Assembly (NCBI GenBank): GCA_025210515.1
Contig: JAOARM010000050.1
Location: 1-64,000 of the forward strand
Direction of reading: 5' to 3'
Origin: Vallitalea sp.
Lineage (GTDB): Bacteria > Bacillota > Clostridia > Lachnospirales > Vallitaleaceae
DNA: 64,000 nt
A program made the position numbers and the translations under genes. The notes below the pieces were generated by a model. It saw nothing but the letters and a program-made list of their open reading frames with translations, was not told where the DNA came from and did not search any database. Position 1 is the first letter of the stretch. The number at the start of each line of letters is the position of its first letter. Positions 9,486 through 19,108 of this stretch are shown here, in pieces.

Positions 9486-10602
9486 AAAATGTGATATATT
9501 AATACTTACTGCTAATTTTGGAAGTGGACATATTAGTGTTTCAAAAGCTATAGAAAATTATATTAAAGATATAGATAAATCTCTAGAAATTGAAACGGTT
9601 GATATGTATAAAATTATTAGACCAAAATTACATAAATATATATATAGATGCTTTACTTTACTTATTAAATATGCAGTACATATTTATAATTATGACTATT
9701 ATAAAAAGAATAATAATGATAAATTATGTGAGTTGCACTCTTGTTTTAAATCTAGTTCAAGAAGGTTAGCTAGGTATATGGAAGAGGTGCAACCTTCCAT
9801 TATAATATCAACTTTCCCTACATGTTCAGCTTATATAACAAAATATAAGCAGGATAATAATGTAAATACACCGTTGATTACTTGTATAACTGATATTGTA
9901 AAAGGCTCTGAATGGATGCATAAAGGTTCTAATCTATATTTAGTTGCAACAGATACAGTTAAAACTAGTTTAATAGATAGAGGTATTAGTAAAGATAACA
10001 TAGTTACTACTGGAATTCCAATTCGTAGAGATTTTATTACACCTAAGAATAGAGATATTATTAGAAGAAATAATAAGATATCAGAAGATGATTTTGTAAT
10101 CCTAATGATGGGTGGAGGCATGGGGTTAATACCTAAGCAACTATCTTTTTATAAATGGATTAACAATCAGAGTAAAATAAAGCTTATTATTATTACAGGA
10201 AATAACAATAAGCTATATAATAAAATAAGTAAATATGATAAGTATAGTAATATTACTATAATGAAATATACTAACAAAGTATCAGAGATAATGACAATGT
10301 CAGATTTGCTAATTACTAAGCCCGGAGGAATAACTTTATTTGAAGCTATTTCTAGTAAGCTTCCATTTATTATATATAAACCTATATTGGGACAAGAAAT
10401 AGAAAATTGTAAGTATATAGAGAAGAAGCAACTAGGCTATATAGTATCAACAGAAAATGAATTACAAGATAGAATTAGTACATTAATAAAAGATAAGTTA
10501 ACAAGAGATAAAATAATCAATAACTTAGAGGAAGAATATAAAAATATTGATATGGAATTATTAGCACATAGTATTATGAATCTATATAATACTAATGAAT
10601 AA
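9478..10602 (+). CDS. UgtP/MGDG synthase-like glycosyltransferase (second of pair)
   Basis: A second GT-B enzyme, 374 aa, paralogous to its upstream neighbour but clearly diverged. It keeps the N-terminal LTANFGSGHISVSKAI motif and the donor-site ITKPGGITLFEAISSKLPFI with PILGQEIEN. The region is unusually AT-rich, with many AAT/ATA codons. The pair could add successive sugars (mono- then di-glycosyl diacylglycerol), or each could serve a different acceptor. Translation is probably coupled through the eight-base overlap. Confidence 0.83.
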   Translation: MHRKCDILILTANFGSGHISVSKAIENYIKDIDKSLEIETVDMYKIIRPKLHKYIYRCFTLLIKYAVHIYNYDYYKKNNNDKLCELHSCFKSSSRRLARYMEEVQPSIIISTFPTCSAYITKYKQDNNVNTPLITCITDIVKGSEWMHKGSNLYLVATDTVKTSLIDRGISKDNIVTTGIPIRRDFITPKNRDIIRRNNKISEDDFVILMMGGGMGLIPKQLSFYKWINNQSKIKLIIITGNNNKLYNKISKYDKYSNITIMKYTNKVSEIMTMSDLLITKPGGITLFEAISSKLPFIIYKPILGQEIENCKYIEKKQLGYIVSTENELQDRISTLIKDKLTRDKIINNLEEEYKNIDMELLAHSIMNLYNTNE

Positions 10603-10641
10603 GATAATCATAATCTAAGTTATTTATCTGAGGTGAAATAA

Positions 10642-11346
10642 ATGGTTATAGCACTATATATCACATTGGGGATACTGTTAATCTTTTTGATTTATATGGT
10701 GATACCTAATTACTATGCAAGAAATATATCAAAAGATGTTATTAAGACAGTTGAATTAAATAACAAAAATAAAACTATAGCGTTAACATTTGATGATGGT
10801 CCAGATCCATTATATACTAATAAGCTATTAGATATTCTGAAGAAAAATAATGTAAAAGCTAGTTTTTTCTTAGTAGCAGGAAATGCACAAAAAAATATTG
10901 ATATTGTAGAGAGAATGAAAGAAGAAGGACATGGCATTGGCATGCATTCTCTGTACCATAAAAGTGCATGGATAACTTTCCCAACAGAAACTAAAAATGA
11001 ATTTAAAAAGGCATTAGAGATCTTTAATAGCATTGGACTTAATATTACATATTTTAGACCGCCTTGGGGAACATTTAATGCTTATACATTAAGAAGTGCT
11101 ATAGATAATTCATTAAAGACAATTCTATGGACAGTAGAAGCATATGACTGGAGAAAAAATAATTCAGGTAAAAATATTGAGAAGATTTTACTTGAGCGTA
11201 TTAAAGATAATGATATTATTGTTTTACATGATAGTGGAGGAGCAAAAGGCGCACCACAAAACACACTTGATGCACTAGAAAATGTTATTCCTAAGCTATT
11301 ACAAAAAGGATTTAATTTTATTACTATTGATGAAGTGTTAAATTAA
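10642..11346 (+). CDS. Polysaccharide deacetylase (CE4, NodB homology domain)
   Basis: A 234-aa metal-dependent deacetylase with one N-terminal membrane helix (about 2-22), so the catalytic domain faces outside. CE4 motifs in order: TFDDGPDP (motif 1, near 50), HSLYHKSAW (motif 2 with the two metal histidines, near 101), RPPWGTF (motif 3, near 138) and VLHDSGG (motif 5, near 195). It may deacetylate peptidoglycan or another N-acetylated wall glycan. GAGGTG lies seven bases before the ATG. It sits in the envelope gene run 8355-13007. Confidence 0.88.
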   Translation: MVIALYITLGILLIFLIYMVIPNYYARNISKDVIKTVELNNKNKTIALTFDDGPDPLYTNKLLDILKKNNVKASFFLVAGNAQKNIDIVERMKEEGHGIGMHSLYHKSAWITFPTETKNEFKKALEIFNSIGLNITYFRPPWGTFNAYTLRSAIDNSLKTILWTVEAYDWRKNNSGKNIEKILLERIKDNDIIVLHDSGGAKGAPQNTLDALENVIPKLLQKGFNFITIDEVLN

Positions 11347-11410
11347 AATTATATAATATCAATAAAAGAAGAGTTAATCCAGATTTATGGATAACAATAG
11401 GAGAGTACCA

Positions 11411-11929
11411 ATGAAAAGATTATTACAGAGATTTTTTAATAGAATAGAAAAAATCTATAGAAAGAAAAATAATTGGACGTTGATTCCTAATTCAGAGTAT
11501 GGATTTGTTTATATTGATAGATTTGAATATAAAGGAAAAGATAAATTACTTTCTGATGGGACAGTTATAACAAAAGGCGATTTAGTAGCAGAAATGCATA
11601 TTAATAACAAAGAAGTCAAAGAAGGCTCCTTTAAAATGGTATTTAAGATTTTTAATTCAGAGTTTAAATCTATGGCAGAAGCAGTTAGCAATGATAATGA
11701 ATACTCTCAAATAAAAGCAATATTTGGTAGAACAGTACTCTATCCCATAACAAAGAAAATGGGTTTTGAAGTATTTGATATTGAGAAAAAATCTTTAAAG
11801 ATTTTCTTGAAATTATGGGATAATCTTATAAAACTAGTATTTTCTAAGTCTAAGAAGGGAAAATTTATAGTAAGAGAACCAAAAGAAATCTGGATATCTA
11901 AGGAGAAACTTATTAGCTGTGTAAAGTAG
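11411..11929 (+). CDS. YkoP-like protein of unknown function
   Basis: A 172-aa soluble protein without signal or membrane helix. The GDLVAEMHINN stretch and the preceding IDRFEYKGK...LSDGT resemble the YkoP domain, which in other Firmicutes is often adjacent or fused to polysaccharide deacetylases, as here. No catalytic motif is obvious. The start at 11411 has AGGAG seven bases upstream; an in-frame ATG at 11387 has no ribosome site. Biochemical role unknown; the context suggests wall glycan or glycolipid processing. Confidence 0.62.
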   Translation: MKRLLQRFFNRIEKIYRKKNNWTLIPNSEYGFVYIDRFEYKGKDKLLSDGTVITKGDLVAEMHINNKEVKEGSFKMVFKIFNSEFKSMAEAVSNDNEYSQIKAIFGRTVLYPITKKMGFEVFDIEKKSLKIFLKLWDNLIKLVFSKSKKGKFIVREPKEIWISKEKLISCVK

Positions 11930-11978
11930 AAAAAATAAATCGTAGTACTATCTTTGTTTAATATATAGGAGAATAATT

Positions 11979-13007
11979 ATGAAGAAGAAAAAAATTATAG
12001 GGTTAATTATAGTTGCAACATTTTCTATAATAACGCTATGTTTGCTTTTTAAAAGCCAAGAATTAGCAGAGTTCCCTGAGTTAATAAAAAGAATTGATAT
12101 AAGATTTTTATATATGGCGATTTTATGTATGATTAGTTATTTAATAATTAATTCTACTATCATCTATATTATTGGTAGAGAAATAAGTAAAGAGATTACA
12201 TTTTTTAATTCAATATATCTTTCATTTGTAGGACAGTATTATAGTTTAATAACTCCTTTTGCTAGTGGAGGACAACCAGCTCAGATATATGCAATGAAAT
12301 CAAGATATAATATACCGCTATCTGTTGGAACTACAATTACCGTTAAGAAGTTTTTGATATTTCAAGTAGTTGTATCATTATATGCTATTGTTATGTTTTT
12401 TCTTAAAATATCTTTTATAATGAATAAGTATTCAGGTATCATACTTTTTATTGTTGTAGGATTAATAGTTAATCTCGTAGGAGGAATATCTATTATTCTA
12501 TTATCTTATTCAAAAGTAATAGTAGTCAAACTGTTAGATATATTAATTACAGTACTTAGAAAATTACATTTGGCAAAATATATAGATAGAGATAAAATAA
12601 TAAGTCATATTGATGATTATGTGAAAAATATAGATGAGATTAAAAACAACAAAAAAACAATGATATCTCTAGTAATTATTACATTTATTCAGCTAACTAT
12701 ATTTTTCTCTATAACTTATTTTATATATTTATCATTAGGACAAAAAGGAGCTCATTATATAGACATATTAGCATTGCAAACTATTGTATATGTTGTAGTT
12801 AGTTTTATTCCAACTCCAGGTGGAGCTGGTGCATCAGAAGGTAGCTTTTATATTTTGTTCAAAGTATTTTTCTCAAGAGATATTTTACTATATGCAATGG
12901 CGTTATGGAGAATAATTACTTATTATGGTAATATGATTTTGAGTGGACTTGTATTACTTACAATTAGAATAGCTACGTATTTCACTAAAAAGCGAAGAAG
13001 TGCATAA
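11979..13007 (+). CDS. UPF0104/MprF flippase-domain membrane protein
   Basis: A 342-aa protein with about eight membrane helices, matching the lysylphosphatidylglycerol synthase transmembrane (UPF0104, AglD/YbhN-like) family. The conserved TPFASGGQPAQIYAM (near 92-106) and FIPTPGGAGASEGSF (near 272-286) loops are present. No aminoacyltransferase domain is attached, so it is not a full MprF. Family members act as lipid or glycolipid flippases or transport partners. Placed after two glycolipid transferases, it may move the glycolipid anchor across the membrane (inference). Confidence 0.82.
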   Translation: MKKKKIIGLIIVATFSIITLCLLFKSQELAEFPELIKRIDIRFLYMAILCMISYLIINSTIIYIIGREISKEITFFNSIYLSFVGQYYSLITPFASGGQPAQIYAMKSRYNIPLSVGTTITVKKFLIFQVVVSLYAIVMFFLKISFIMNKYSGIILFIVVGLIVNLVGGISIILLSYSKVIVVKLLDILITVLRKLHLAKYIDRDKIISHIDDYVKNIDEIKNNKKTMISLVIITFIQLTIFFSITYFIYLSLGQKGAHYIDILALQTIVYVVVSFIPTPGGAGASEGSFYILFKVFFSRDILLYAMALWRIITYYGNMILSGLVLLTIRIATYFTKKRRSA

Positions 13008-13022
13008 AATTATATATTATAT

Positions 13023-13056
13023 AGAGAATTTCTTGAAATAGTTAAAGAAATTCTCT
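13023..13056. terminator. Bidirectional hairpin between converging genes
   Basis: A perfect 12-bp stem (13023-13034 with 13045-13056) with a ten-base loop, placed between the plus-strand gene ending at 13007 and the minus-strand gene ending at 13074. Confidence 0.6.
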
Positions 13057-13073
13057 GATAAAATATCCTACTG

Positions 13074-14894
13074 TTATAGTTCTTGCTTAATTATATCTAT
13101 AAACTTATCTACTAATAAAGGATCAAATTGCTTTGAGGAACATCGCTTAAGTTCTAATATAGCGTCTTCTTTTGAAATAGCTTTTTTGTATGGCTTTTCA
13201 CTAATCATGGCAATATAACTTTCAACAATAGCAAATAATCTACATTCCACAGGAATCTCATTTCCTTTTATGTTAAGAGGATATCCTTCTCCATTCCACC
13301 ATTCATGATGCTTTAGTATCCAATCAGCTATATGAAATAAATTAGGTATAGATAGAGAAATCTTATAGCCCACTTCGCTATGTCTTTTAATAATATTGAT
13401 TTCTTCTTCAGTTAGAGGCTCTTGTTTGTACAATATTTCGTTTGAAATACTCACTTGCCCTAGGTCATGAAAGTTAACAAATAGCTTTAAATTTTCCATA
13501 TTTTGCTCTGGATAATTAATGGCTTTTGCAAGCTTCATAACGTAATTATATAGAGAACTTTTTAAGTCAGCATTTTTATATTCTTTATTAGATAATGATT
13601 GAATTAATCCTTCTATAATTGCATTTCTATTTTTGATTCCTTGTAATAGTTTATCATGATACATATTATTGTCAGCTGCGATAAAAATAGTATTCATGTC
13701 AACATCTGTATTTGATTTTATGCTATAGCCTATTGAAAAACTAAGTGGTAATTTAGGATTTGACTCATTATATTCATTTAACTTATTAATAACGTTATCT
13801 TTATACTTAATTAGTAAAGATTCACTACAATTAGGGAAAAATATTGCGAATTCATCTCCACCTATTCTACAGGCTTCTTCATAATTACTAAGTGATAATT
13901 TAATTATATTTGCTGACTCTTTAATAATAATATCACCATAGGAGTGACCAAGAGTGTCATTAACAAGCTTCAGACCATTTAGATCGCATATTACTAACCC
14001 CATAGGTAGAAAAGCTGGGTCATTATAATAGGATAACCTATTTTCAAAATAAGTTCTATTGAATAATCCTGTAAGAGAGTCATATATATTAAGATATTCT
14101 AATTTATTCTCAATGAGTATTTGTTCAGAAATATCTCTAATTAGGCATATTACTTCTCCTTCGTTATTAGGATAAATTCTTATAATAGAATGATAAGTTT
14201 TATTCAATTTTTGAATAGTTGACTTAAATTCTTTTGTATCATTAGATGATAAAACTTTAGTAATCATAGTCTTAATTTTCTTCGCAATCTCAATAGGAAA
14301 AACTTCAAATATATTTTTATTATGATATTGATCTGGATTAAAACAGGAATCATCTAATTGTCCGTAATTGTAATTGATAATATCTCCTTTATCATTAAGT
14401 TGAAGTAAAATATCAGGTATATTATTTATAAGCAAATTATATTTGGAATTAGAATTTAATAAATCTGTTTTTGTTTTATTAAGTTTAGTTTCGTCTTTGA
14501 ATGTTACAATAAGATATGTATTATTAACTATTTCTTTAAATTCTATATTATATGTTGAAATATTATTTTTTGAATATGCAAAAGTATATTGAAAGTCTTT
14601 AGCTTGTTTTATAGAAATATATGAGTTGTTAATTAAGAAAGAAATATGTTGGTTGGTATAAGTATTTTTCTTACAATTAAATATTTTTTTTGCCACTTTA
14701 TTAATAAATAATAAGTTGCTATTATTATCTATAATAAGTATACCGTTAGGTATATTAATTAGTGCTTGAACTATGACTGAACTCCTATCAAATGATTCTT
14801 GATTATTAGTTGTATTAGAGGAGTCCTGCTTATTTAATCTGTTAATACGTGAAGTAAACAAAGTCAATAGTTCATTACTAAGGGTATCATTCAT
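13074..14894 (-). CDS. PAS-GGDEF-HD-GYP cyclic-di-GMP signalling protein
   Basis: A 606-aa soluble sensor. Two PAS-like domains (about 35-130 and 145-250) precede a GGDEF diguanylate cyclase domain with intact GGDEF at 345-349. A C-terminal HD-GYP phosphodiesterase domain follows (about 420-600) with HD at 476-477, HHEWWNGEGYP near 530 and the later helical metal-ligand region. The usual HDIGK reads HDLGQ here. Having both synthase and hydrolase domains, it may switch between making and breaking c-di-GMP, with PAS input. It is monocistronic, with GGAG nine bases before the ATG. Confidence 0.88.
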   Translation of the reverse strand: MNDTLSNELLTLFTSRINRLNKQDSSNTTNNQESFDRSSVIVQALINIPNGILIIDNNSNLLFINKVAKKIFNCKKNTYTNQHISFLINNSYISIKQAKDFQYTFAYSKNNISTYNIEFKEIVNNTYLIVTFKDETKLNKTKTDLLNSNSKYNLLINNIPDILLQLNDKGDIINYNYGQLDDSCFNPDQYHNKNIFEVFPIEIAKKIKTMITKVLSSNDTKEFKSTIQKLNKTYHSIIRIYPNNEGEVICLIRDISEQILIENKLEYLNIYDSLTGLFNRTYFENRLSYYNDPAFLPMGLVICDLNGLKLVNDTLGHSYGDIIIKESANIIKLSLSNYEEACRIGGDEFAIFFPNCSESLLIKYKDNVINKLNEYNESNPKLPLSFSIGYSIKSNTDVDMNTIFIAADNNMYHDKLLQGIKNRNAIIEGLIQSLSNKEYKNADLKSSLYNYVMKLAKAINYPEQNMENLKLFVNFHDLGQVSISNEILYKQEPLTEEEINIIKRHSEVGYKISLSIPNLFHIADWILKHHEWWNGEGYPLNIKGNEIPVECRLFAIVESYIAMISEKPYKKAISKEDAILELKRCSSKQFDPLLVDKFIDIIKQEL

Positions 14895-15045
14895 ATTCTT
14901 CTACTCCTTAAATATATTAATCTATTTCCTTTACTAGAGTAATTATATCATAGTTTAGTTAATTTTGATAGATTAGTTCATTAAATGGACTTGTCATAAC
15001 TTTGTTAATATACTTTTTTATCCTTTTCATATAGGTACATGTATA

Positions 15046-15054
15046 TGATATAAT
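15046..15054 (+). promoter_or_regulatory. Extended -10 promoter of ppx-ppk
   Basis: TGATATAAT is an extended -10 element. The matching -35 region near 15025 is TTT-rich and weak. It lies 40 bases before the ppx start. Confidence 0.5.
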
Positions 15055-15093
15055 ATATTTATCTATTATAGGTTAATAAAGGAGTGCGTGATT

Positions 15094-16632
15094 TTGGAAA
15101 ATAACTTAATAGCAGCTATTGATGTAGGGTCACATGCCCTTAGGATGAAAATTGGTGAAATAGATGAAGAAGGAAATTTTAAAGAATTAGAAAGTCTTAG
15201 AAAAACAGCAGTTCTTGGGCATGATACATTTAACGATGGTAAAATTAGTTTTGAATCTGTAGATACAGTGTGCAATATTTTGAAGATGTTCAAAAAATGT
15301 ATGAAAGACTACAGAATTACTGACTATAAAGCTATGGCGACAAGTGCTATAAGAGAAGCTGAAAATAAAGATTATATAATAGATCAGATAAAATTAAAAA
15401 CAGGTCTTGATATAAAAGTAATAGATAATGCAAGAGAACAATATCTTACTCACAAAGCTATAAAGAGAAAAATTGATGATTTTGATTCCCTAATTGAAAA
15501 AGGGGTAGTAATGGTAGTTATTGGTGCTGGAAGTATTCAAATAACTTTGTATAAAAACTCCCAACTTATTTCAAGTCAGAATGTAAAATTAGGTGCATTA
15601 AGAGTAAAAGAAGTTCTAGGAGATTTAGAACGAGAATCTTTTAGTTATTACAAAATTCTAGAAGAGTATATTAGAGTTAATATTGAATCTATTGATTTTT
15701 TCAAGCGTAGTAATGATTATAATCATTTTATTGCAGTCGGTGGGGAAATTACTACAATATCTAAGTTAATTAATGAAGAACATATAGAACAAGATATTAT
15801 ATATATTAATAGAAAACAATTTGAGATATTATATAAAGAGTTTTTACATAAATCTACCGAAGAAATACTTGAATACAATATAGAAAGAGAAAGAGCAGAA
15901 ATAATAATTCCTTCTATGATGCTTTTTAAAAAATTTCTCGATAAATCAAGAACTGATAAAATACTTGTGCCTAATATAACTTTATCAGATGGAATAATTA
16001 TGGATATATACGAAGAAAAATATAATTTAGATAAAGAGGAAATGTCGTTAAAAGATATATTTACTTGTGTAAAAAATATAGCAAAAAAATATGATTATAA
16101 TAAGGAGCATAGCCTTGAAGTAGAAAAAAATGCCAAAATAATATTTGATAATTGCAAAGATATACATGGATTAGTAAGCGAAAGACATTTACTTAGAATA
16201 GCCGCTATACTTCATGATATTGGCAAATATATAAGTGTATATAACACACATATTCTTTCATATACTATAATAAAATCTATTGAAATATTTGGTATTTCAA
16301 ATGAACAATTGGAGATAATAGCTAATGTAGCAAGATATAATAGTGTAGAGACCCCTAGCATTAGAGATATTAATTTTGGAAAATTATCTAATAAAAATAA
16401 AGTGATTGTAGGTAAGCTTGCTGCAATTTTGCGTCTAGCTAACGCCTTAGATAAAAGTCACAATCAAAAAATAGAGATAATATCAGTAAAAAGAAGAAAC
16501 AAACAACTAATAATTTATGGAAAATCATCAGCAAATACAATGCTAGAAATGTGGACTTTTAAAAAGAAAGCAGAATTCTTTAAAGAAGTTTTTGGAATTA
16601 CCCCTATACTTATTATAAAAAAAGAGATATAG
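15094..16632 (+). CDS. ppx: Ppx/GppA phosphatase with C-terminal HD domain
   Basis: Exopolyphosphatase/pppGpp phosphatase family, 512 aa. The ASKHA ATPase-like core (about 1-300) begins AAIDVGSHALRMKIGEI and has the phosphate loops VVIGAGSIQIT (near 145) and AVGGEITT (near 215). A C-terminal HD domain (about 325-500) carries ILHDIGKYIS. Hydrolysis of polyphosphate ends is likely because polyphosphate kinase follows directly. The start is chosen as TTG 15094, nine bases after GGAG; a GTG at 15088 is only three bases from that site. Confidence 0.85.
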   Translation: MENNLIAAIDVGSHALRMKIGEIDEEGNFKELESLRKTAVLGHDTFNDGKISFESVDTVCNILKMFKKCMKDYRITDYKAMATSAIREAENKDYIIDQIKLKTGLDIKVIDNAREQYLTHKAIKRKIDDFDSLIEKGVVMVVIGAGSIQITLYKNSQLISSQNVKLGALRVKEVLGDLERESFSYYKILEEYIRVNIESIDFFKRSNDYNHFIAVGGEITTISKLINEEHIEQDIIYINRKQFEILYKEFLHKSTEEILEYNIERERAEIIIPSMMLFKKFLDKSRTDKILVPNITLSDGIIMDIYEEKYNLDKEEMSLKDIFTCVKNIAKKYDYNKEHSLEVEKNAKIIFDNCKDIHGLVSERHLLRIAAILHDIGKYISVYNTHILSYTIIKSIEIFGISNEQLEIIANVARYNSVETPSIRDINFGKLSNKNKVIVGKLAAILRLANALDKSHNQKIEIISVKRRNKQLIIYGKSSANTMLEMWTFKKKAEFFKEVFGITPILIIKKEI

Positions 16633-16673
16633 TATATTCTTGATATATAAGGTATGAAAGGAATAGAGTTAAT

Positions 16674-18788
16674 ATGATTGATAAAACATTTGATAAGGTT
16701 GAATATTATGACAATAGAGAGTTGAGCTGGTTAGAGTTTAATCAAAGAGTACTTGATGAAGCTGAAAATCCAGAAAACCCATTATTTGAAAGGATTAAAT
16801 TTCTTTCTATTGTTAGTTCTAATCTTGATGAATTTATCATGGTAAGAGTAGCATCTCTTAAAGAACAAGTAAATGTAGGCTATGAAAAAAAAGATATTGC
16901 TGGTCTTTCCCCAAAAGAACAATTAAATAAGATTTCTAATAGAATACATCGTTTAGTAGAAGAACAATATAGTCATTACAAAAGATCAATCGTTCCATTA
17001 TTAAAAACAAAAGGTATTAATCTTATACATATAAGCGATTTGAGCGATAAGCAAAAAAGCTATTTAGAAGAGTATTTTACGGAAATTATTTATCCTGTTT
17101 TGACTCCATTAGCAGTAGATTCTAGTAGACCATTTCCTCTAATACTTAATAAGAGTTTAAATCTAGCTATATTAGTAAAAAGAGATGAAGAAGAAGTCTT
17201 TGCAACTGTCCAAGTACCTTCTGTATTACCACGATATGTGGAGATACCAAACAGTACTTGTGAGAACAAAGATTATATACTATTAGAAGATGTAATTAAG
17301 TTATTTATAAAAAGATTGTTTGTAGGTTTTGACGTTATTTGTTCCTTTTCATATAGAATTACTCGTGACGCAGATTTAACTATTGATGAAGAAGAAGCAG
17401 ATGATTTATTAATTGAAATAGAAAAATCAGTTAAGAAAAGAAAATGGGGAGAAGCTATACGACTAGAAGTGGCTTATGATATGGATGAACGACTAGTTAA
17501 TATACTAAAATATGCACTTTCAATTCATGAAAAAGATATATATTATATTAATGGACCACTAGATTTAACTTACTTAATGAAATTATATGATTTAAAAGGA
17601 TTTGATAAATTAAAATATGATAAATATAAACCTGGGACACCAAAAGATTTATTAGGAGACAATGATATATTTAAAGTAGTAAGAGAAAGAGATGTTTTTC
17701 TTCACCATCCATTTGAATCATTTTCCCCAGTAGTAGCTCTTATTAAAAGAGCCGCAAAAGATGATAAAGTGTTAGCCATTAAACAGACTCTATATCGTGT
17801 AAGCGGGCGTTCTCCTATTGTAAAAGCTCTAGCAGAAGCAGCAGAATCCGGAAAACAAGTTACAGTTCTAGTTGAACTAAAAGCTAGATTTGATGAAGAA
17901 AATAATATTCAATGGGCAAGAAGATTAGAAAAATCGGGATGTCATGTAATATACGGTTTACTTGGTCTCAAAACTCATAGTAAAATTACATTAATTGTTA
18001 GAATGGAACATGATGGAATAAGAAGATATGTACATCTAGGAACTGGTAATTATAACGATATTACAGCTAGATTTTACACTGATATGGGAATACTTACATG
18101 TAATGAAAAAATTGGGGCTGATACATCAGCAGTATTTAATACTTTATCAGGATATTCTGAACCACCAAGACTATATAAATTAACTATGGCACCAACGGGA
18201 CTTAGAAAAAAATTAATGCAACTAATTGAAAAAGAAGAAAATAATGCTATTCTAGGTAAAAAGGCAAAAATTATATTGAAGATGAATTCATTATGTGATC
18301 CTAAGATTATGAAAGCAATATACAAAGCTTCGTCAGCAGGAGTTGAAATTGAACTTATTGTAAGAGGAATATGTGGTATAATACCAGGAATTGAAGATAT
18401 AAGCGATAATATTACAGTAAGAAGTATAGTTGGTAGATATCTTGAGCATAGTAGAGTATTCTATTTCTATAATGATGGGCATGAGGAGATATATCTCTCA
18501 AGTGCTGATTGTATGCCAAGAAATCTCAATAGAAGAGTAGAATTACTGTTTCCAGTAGAAGATGAAGCAATAAAAACAAGAATTAAGAAAATCTTAGATA
18601 TTCTTCTGAAAGATACAGTGAAAGCAAAGATCAAAAATAGTCATGGAGAATATATTAAAATTGATAGACGAGGAAAAAAAGTCATAGATTCACAAGAATA
18701 CTTTTCAAAATTAGCTACTAATGCTATAAAAGAGTATTCAGTTGAAAAAGAGAAAGATATTTTTATTCCTATTATGAATAGTGATTAA
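16674..18788 (+). CDS. ppk1: Polyphosphate kinase 1
   Basis: A 704-aa PPK1 transferring the ATP gamma phosphate to a polyphosphate chain. The N-terminal domain opens with the family hallmark NRELSWLEFNQRVLDEA, followed by the PLD-like catalytic halves. The phosphorylated histidine lies in KTHSK at His435, the same number as in E. coli, and HLGTGNYND follows. IKQTLYRVSGRSPIV is the nucleotide-site stretch. It is 41 bases after ppx, giving a synthesis-degradation operon for polyphosphate, which responds to stress and phosphate supply. Confidence 0.95.
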   Translation: MIDKTFDKVEYYDNRELSWLEFNQRVLDEAENPENPLFERIKFLSIVSSNLDEFIMVRVASLKEQVNVGYEKKDIAGLSPKEQLNKISNRIHRLVEEQYSHYKRSIVPLLKTKGINLIHISDLSDKQKSYLEEYFTEIIYPVLTPLAVDSSRPFPLILNKSLNLAILVKRDEEEVFATVQVPSVLPRYVEIPNSTCENKDYILLEDVIKLFIKRLFVGFDVICSFSYRITRDADLTIDEEEADDLLIEIEKSVKKRKWGEAIRLEVAYDMDERLVNILKYALSIHEKDIYYINGPLDLTYLMKLYDLKGFDKLKYDKYKPGTPKDLLGDNDIFKVVRERDVFLHHPFESFSPVVALIKRAAKDDKVLAIKQTLYRVSGRSPIVKALAEAAESGKQVTVLVELKARFDEENNIQWARRLEKSGCHVIYGLLGLKTHSKITLIVRMEHDGIRRYVHLGTGNYNDITARFYTDMGILTCNEKIGADTSAVFNTLSGYSEPPRLYKLTMAPTGLRKKLMQLIEKEENNAILGKKAKIILKMNSLCDPKIMKAIYKASSAGVEIELIVRGICGIIPGIEDISDNITVRSIVGRYLEHSRVFYFYNDGHEEIYLSSADCMPRNLNRRVELLFPVEDEAIKTRIKKILDILLKDTVKAKIKNSHGEYIKIDRRGKKVIDSQEYFSKLATNAIKEYSVEKEKDIFIPIMNSD

Positions 18789-18789
18789 A

Positions 18790-18861
18790 TAAAAGGGGTT
18801 GCCTTATAATACATTTTCTATATATTGACATTAGAATGTATTATAAGTCACCTCATTTTTA
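18790..18861. repeat. Inverted-repeat element, copy B
   Basis: Long inverted repeat directly after the ppk1 stop. The inner arm CTTATAATACATT pairs perfectly and the outer arms (AAAAGGGGTTG / CACCTCATTTTT) pair imperfectly. ATATTGACATTAGAATGTATTATAAG corresponds base by base to the right arm of the element ending at 25031 (ATATTGACGTTAAAAATATATTATGCG). It lacks the inner stem of that element. It sits between converging genes and can also act as a terminator. Confidence 0.6.
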
Positions 18862-18862
18862 T

Positions 18863-19108
18863 TTAAGAAAACTTGCTTACCATCAGAAGAATAATTCCTC
18901 CTATGAAACAAATAACATAGAGTACGTCTAACTTTTTAAATGTTTTATTTATTATTTTAGTTATAATCATAATACCTAAAATAAAAAGTGAACCAAATAT
19001 TCTTACCTCTATACCTATTTCTTCAAGACCATAAATCATTAAAAAGAATAAGAATATTAAACAAAATAAAGTTAAACTTATTATAATCTTTGATTTTGTT
19101 TTATCCAT
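18863..19108 (-). CDS. Small two- to three-helix membrane protein
   Basis: An 81-aa protein, mostly hydrophobic, with helices at about 6-25, 32-50 and 60-78. I do not recognise a family. Its start overlaps the end of the upstream membrane gene by eight bases (ATGGATAA), so it is co-translated with the ABC exporter genes 19101-21846 and probably belongs to that complex or its regulation. Confidence 0.6.
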   Translation of the reverse strand: MDKTKSKIIISLTLFCLIFLFFLMIYGLEEIGIEVRIFGSLFILGIMIITKIINKTFKKLDVLYVICFIGGIILLMVSKFS

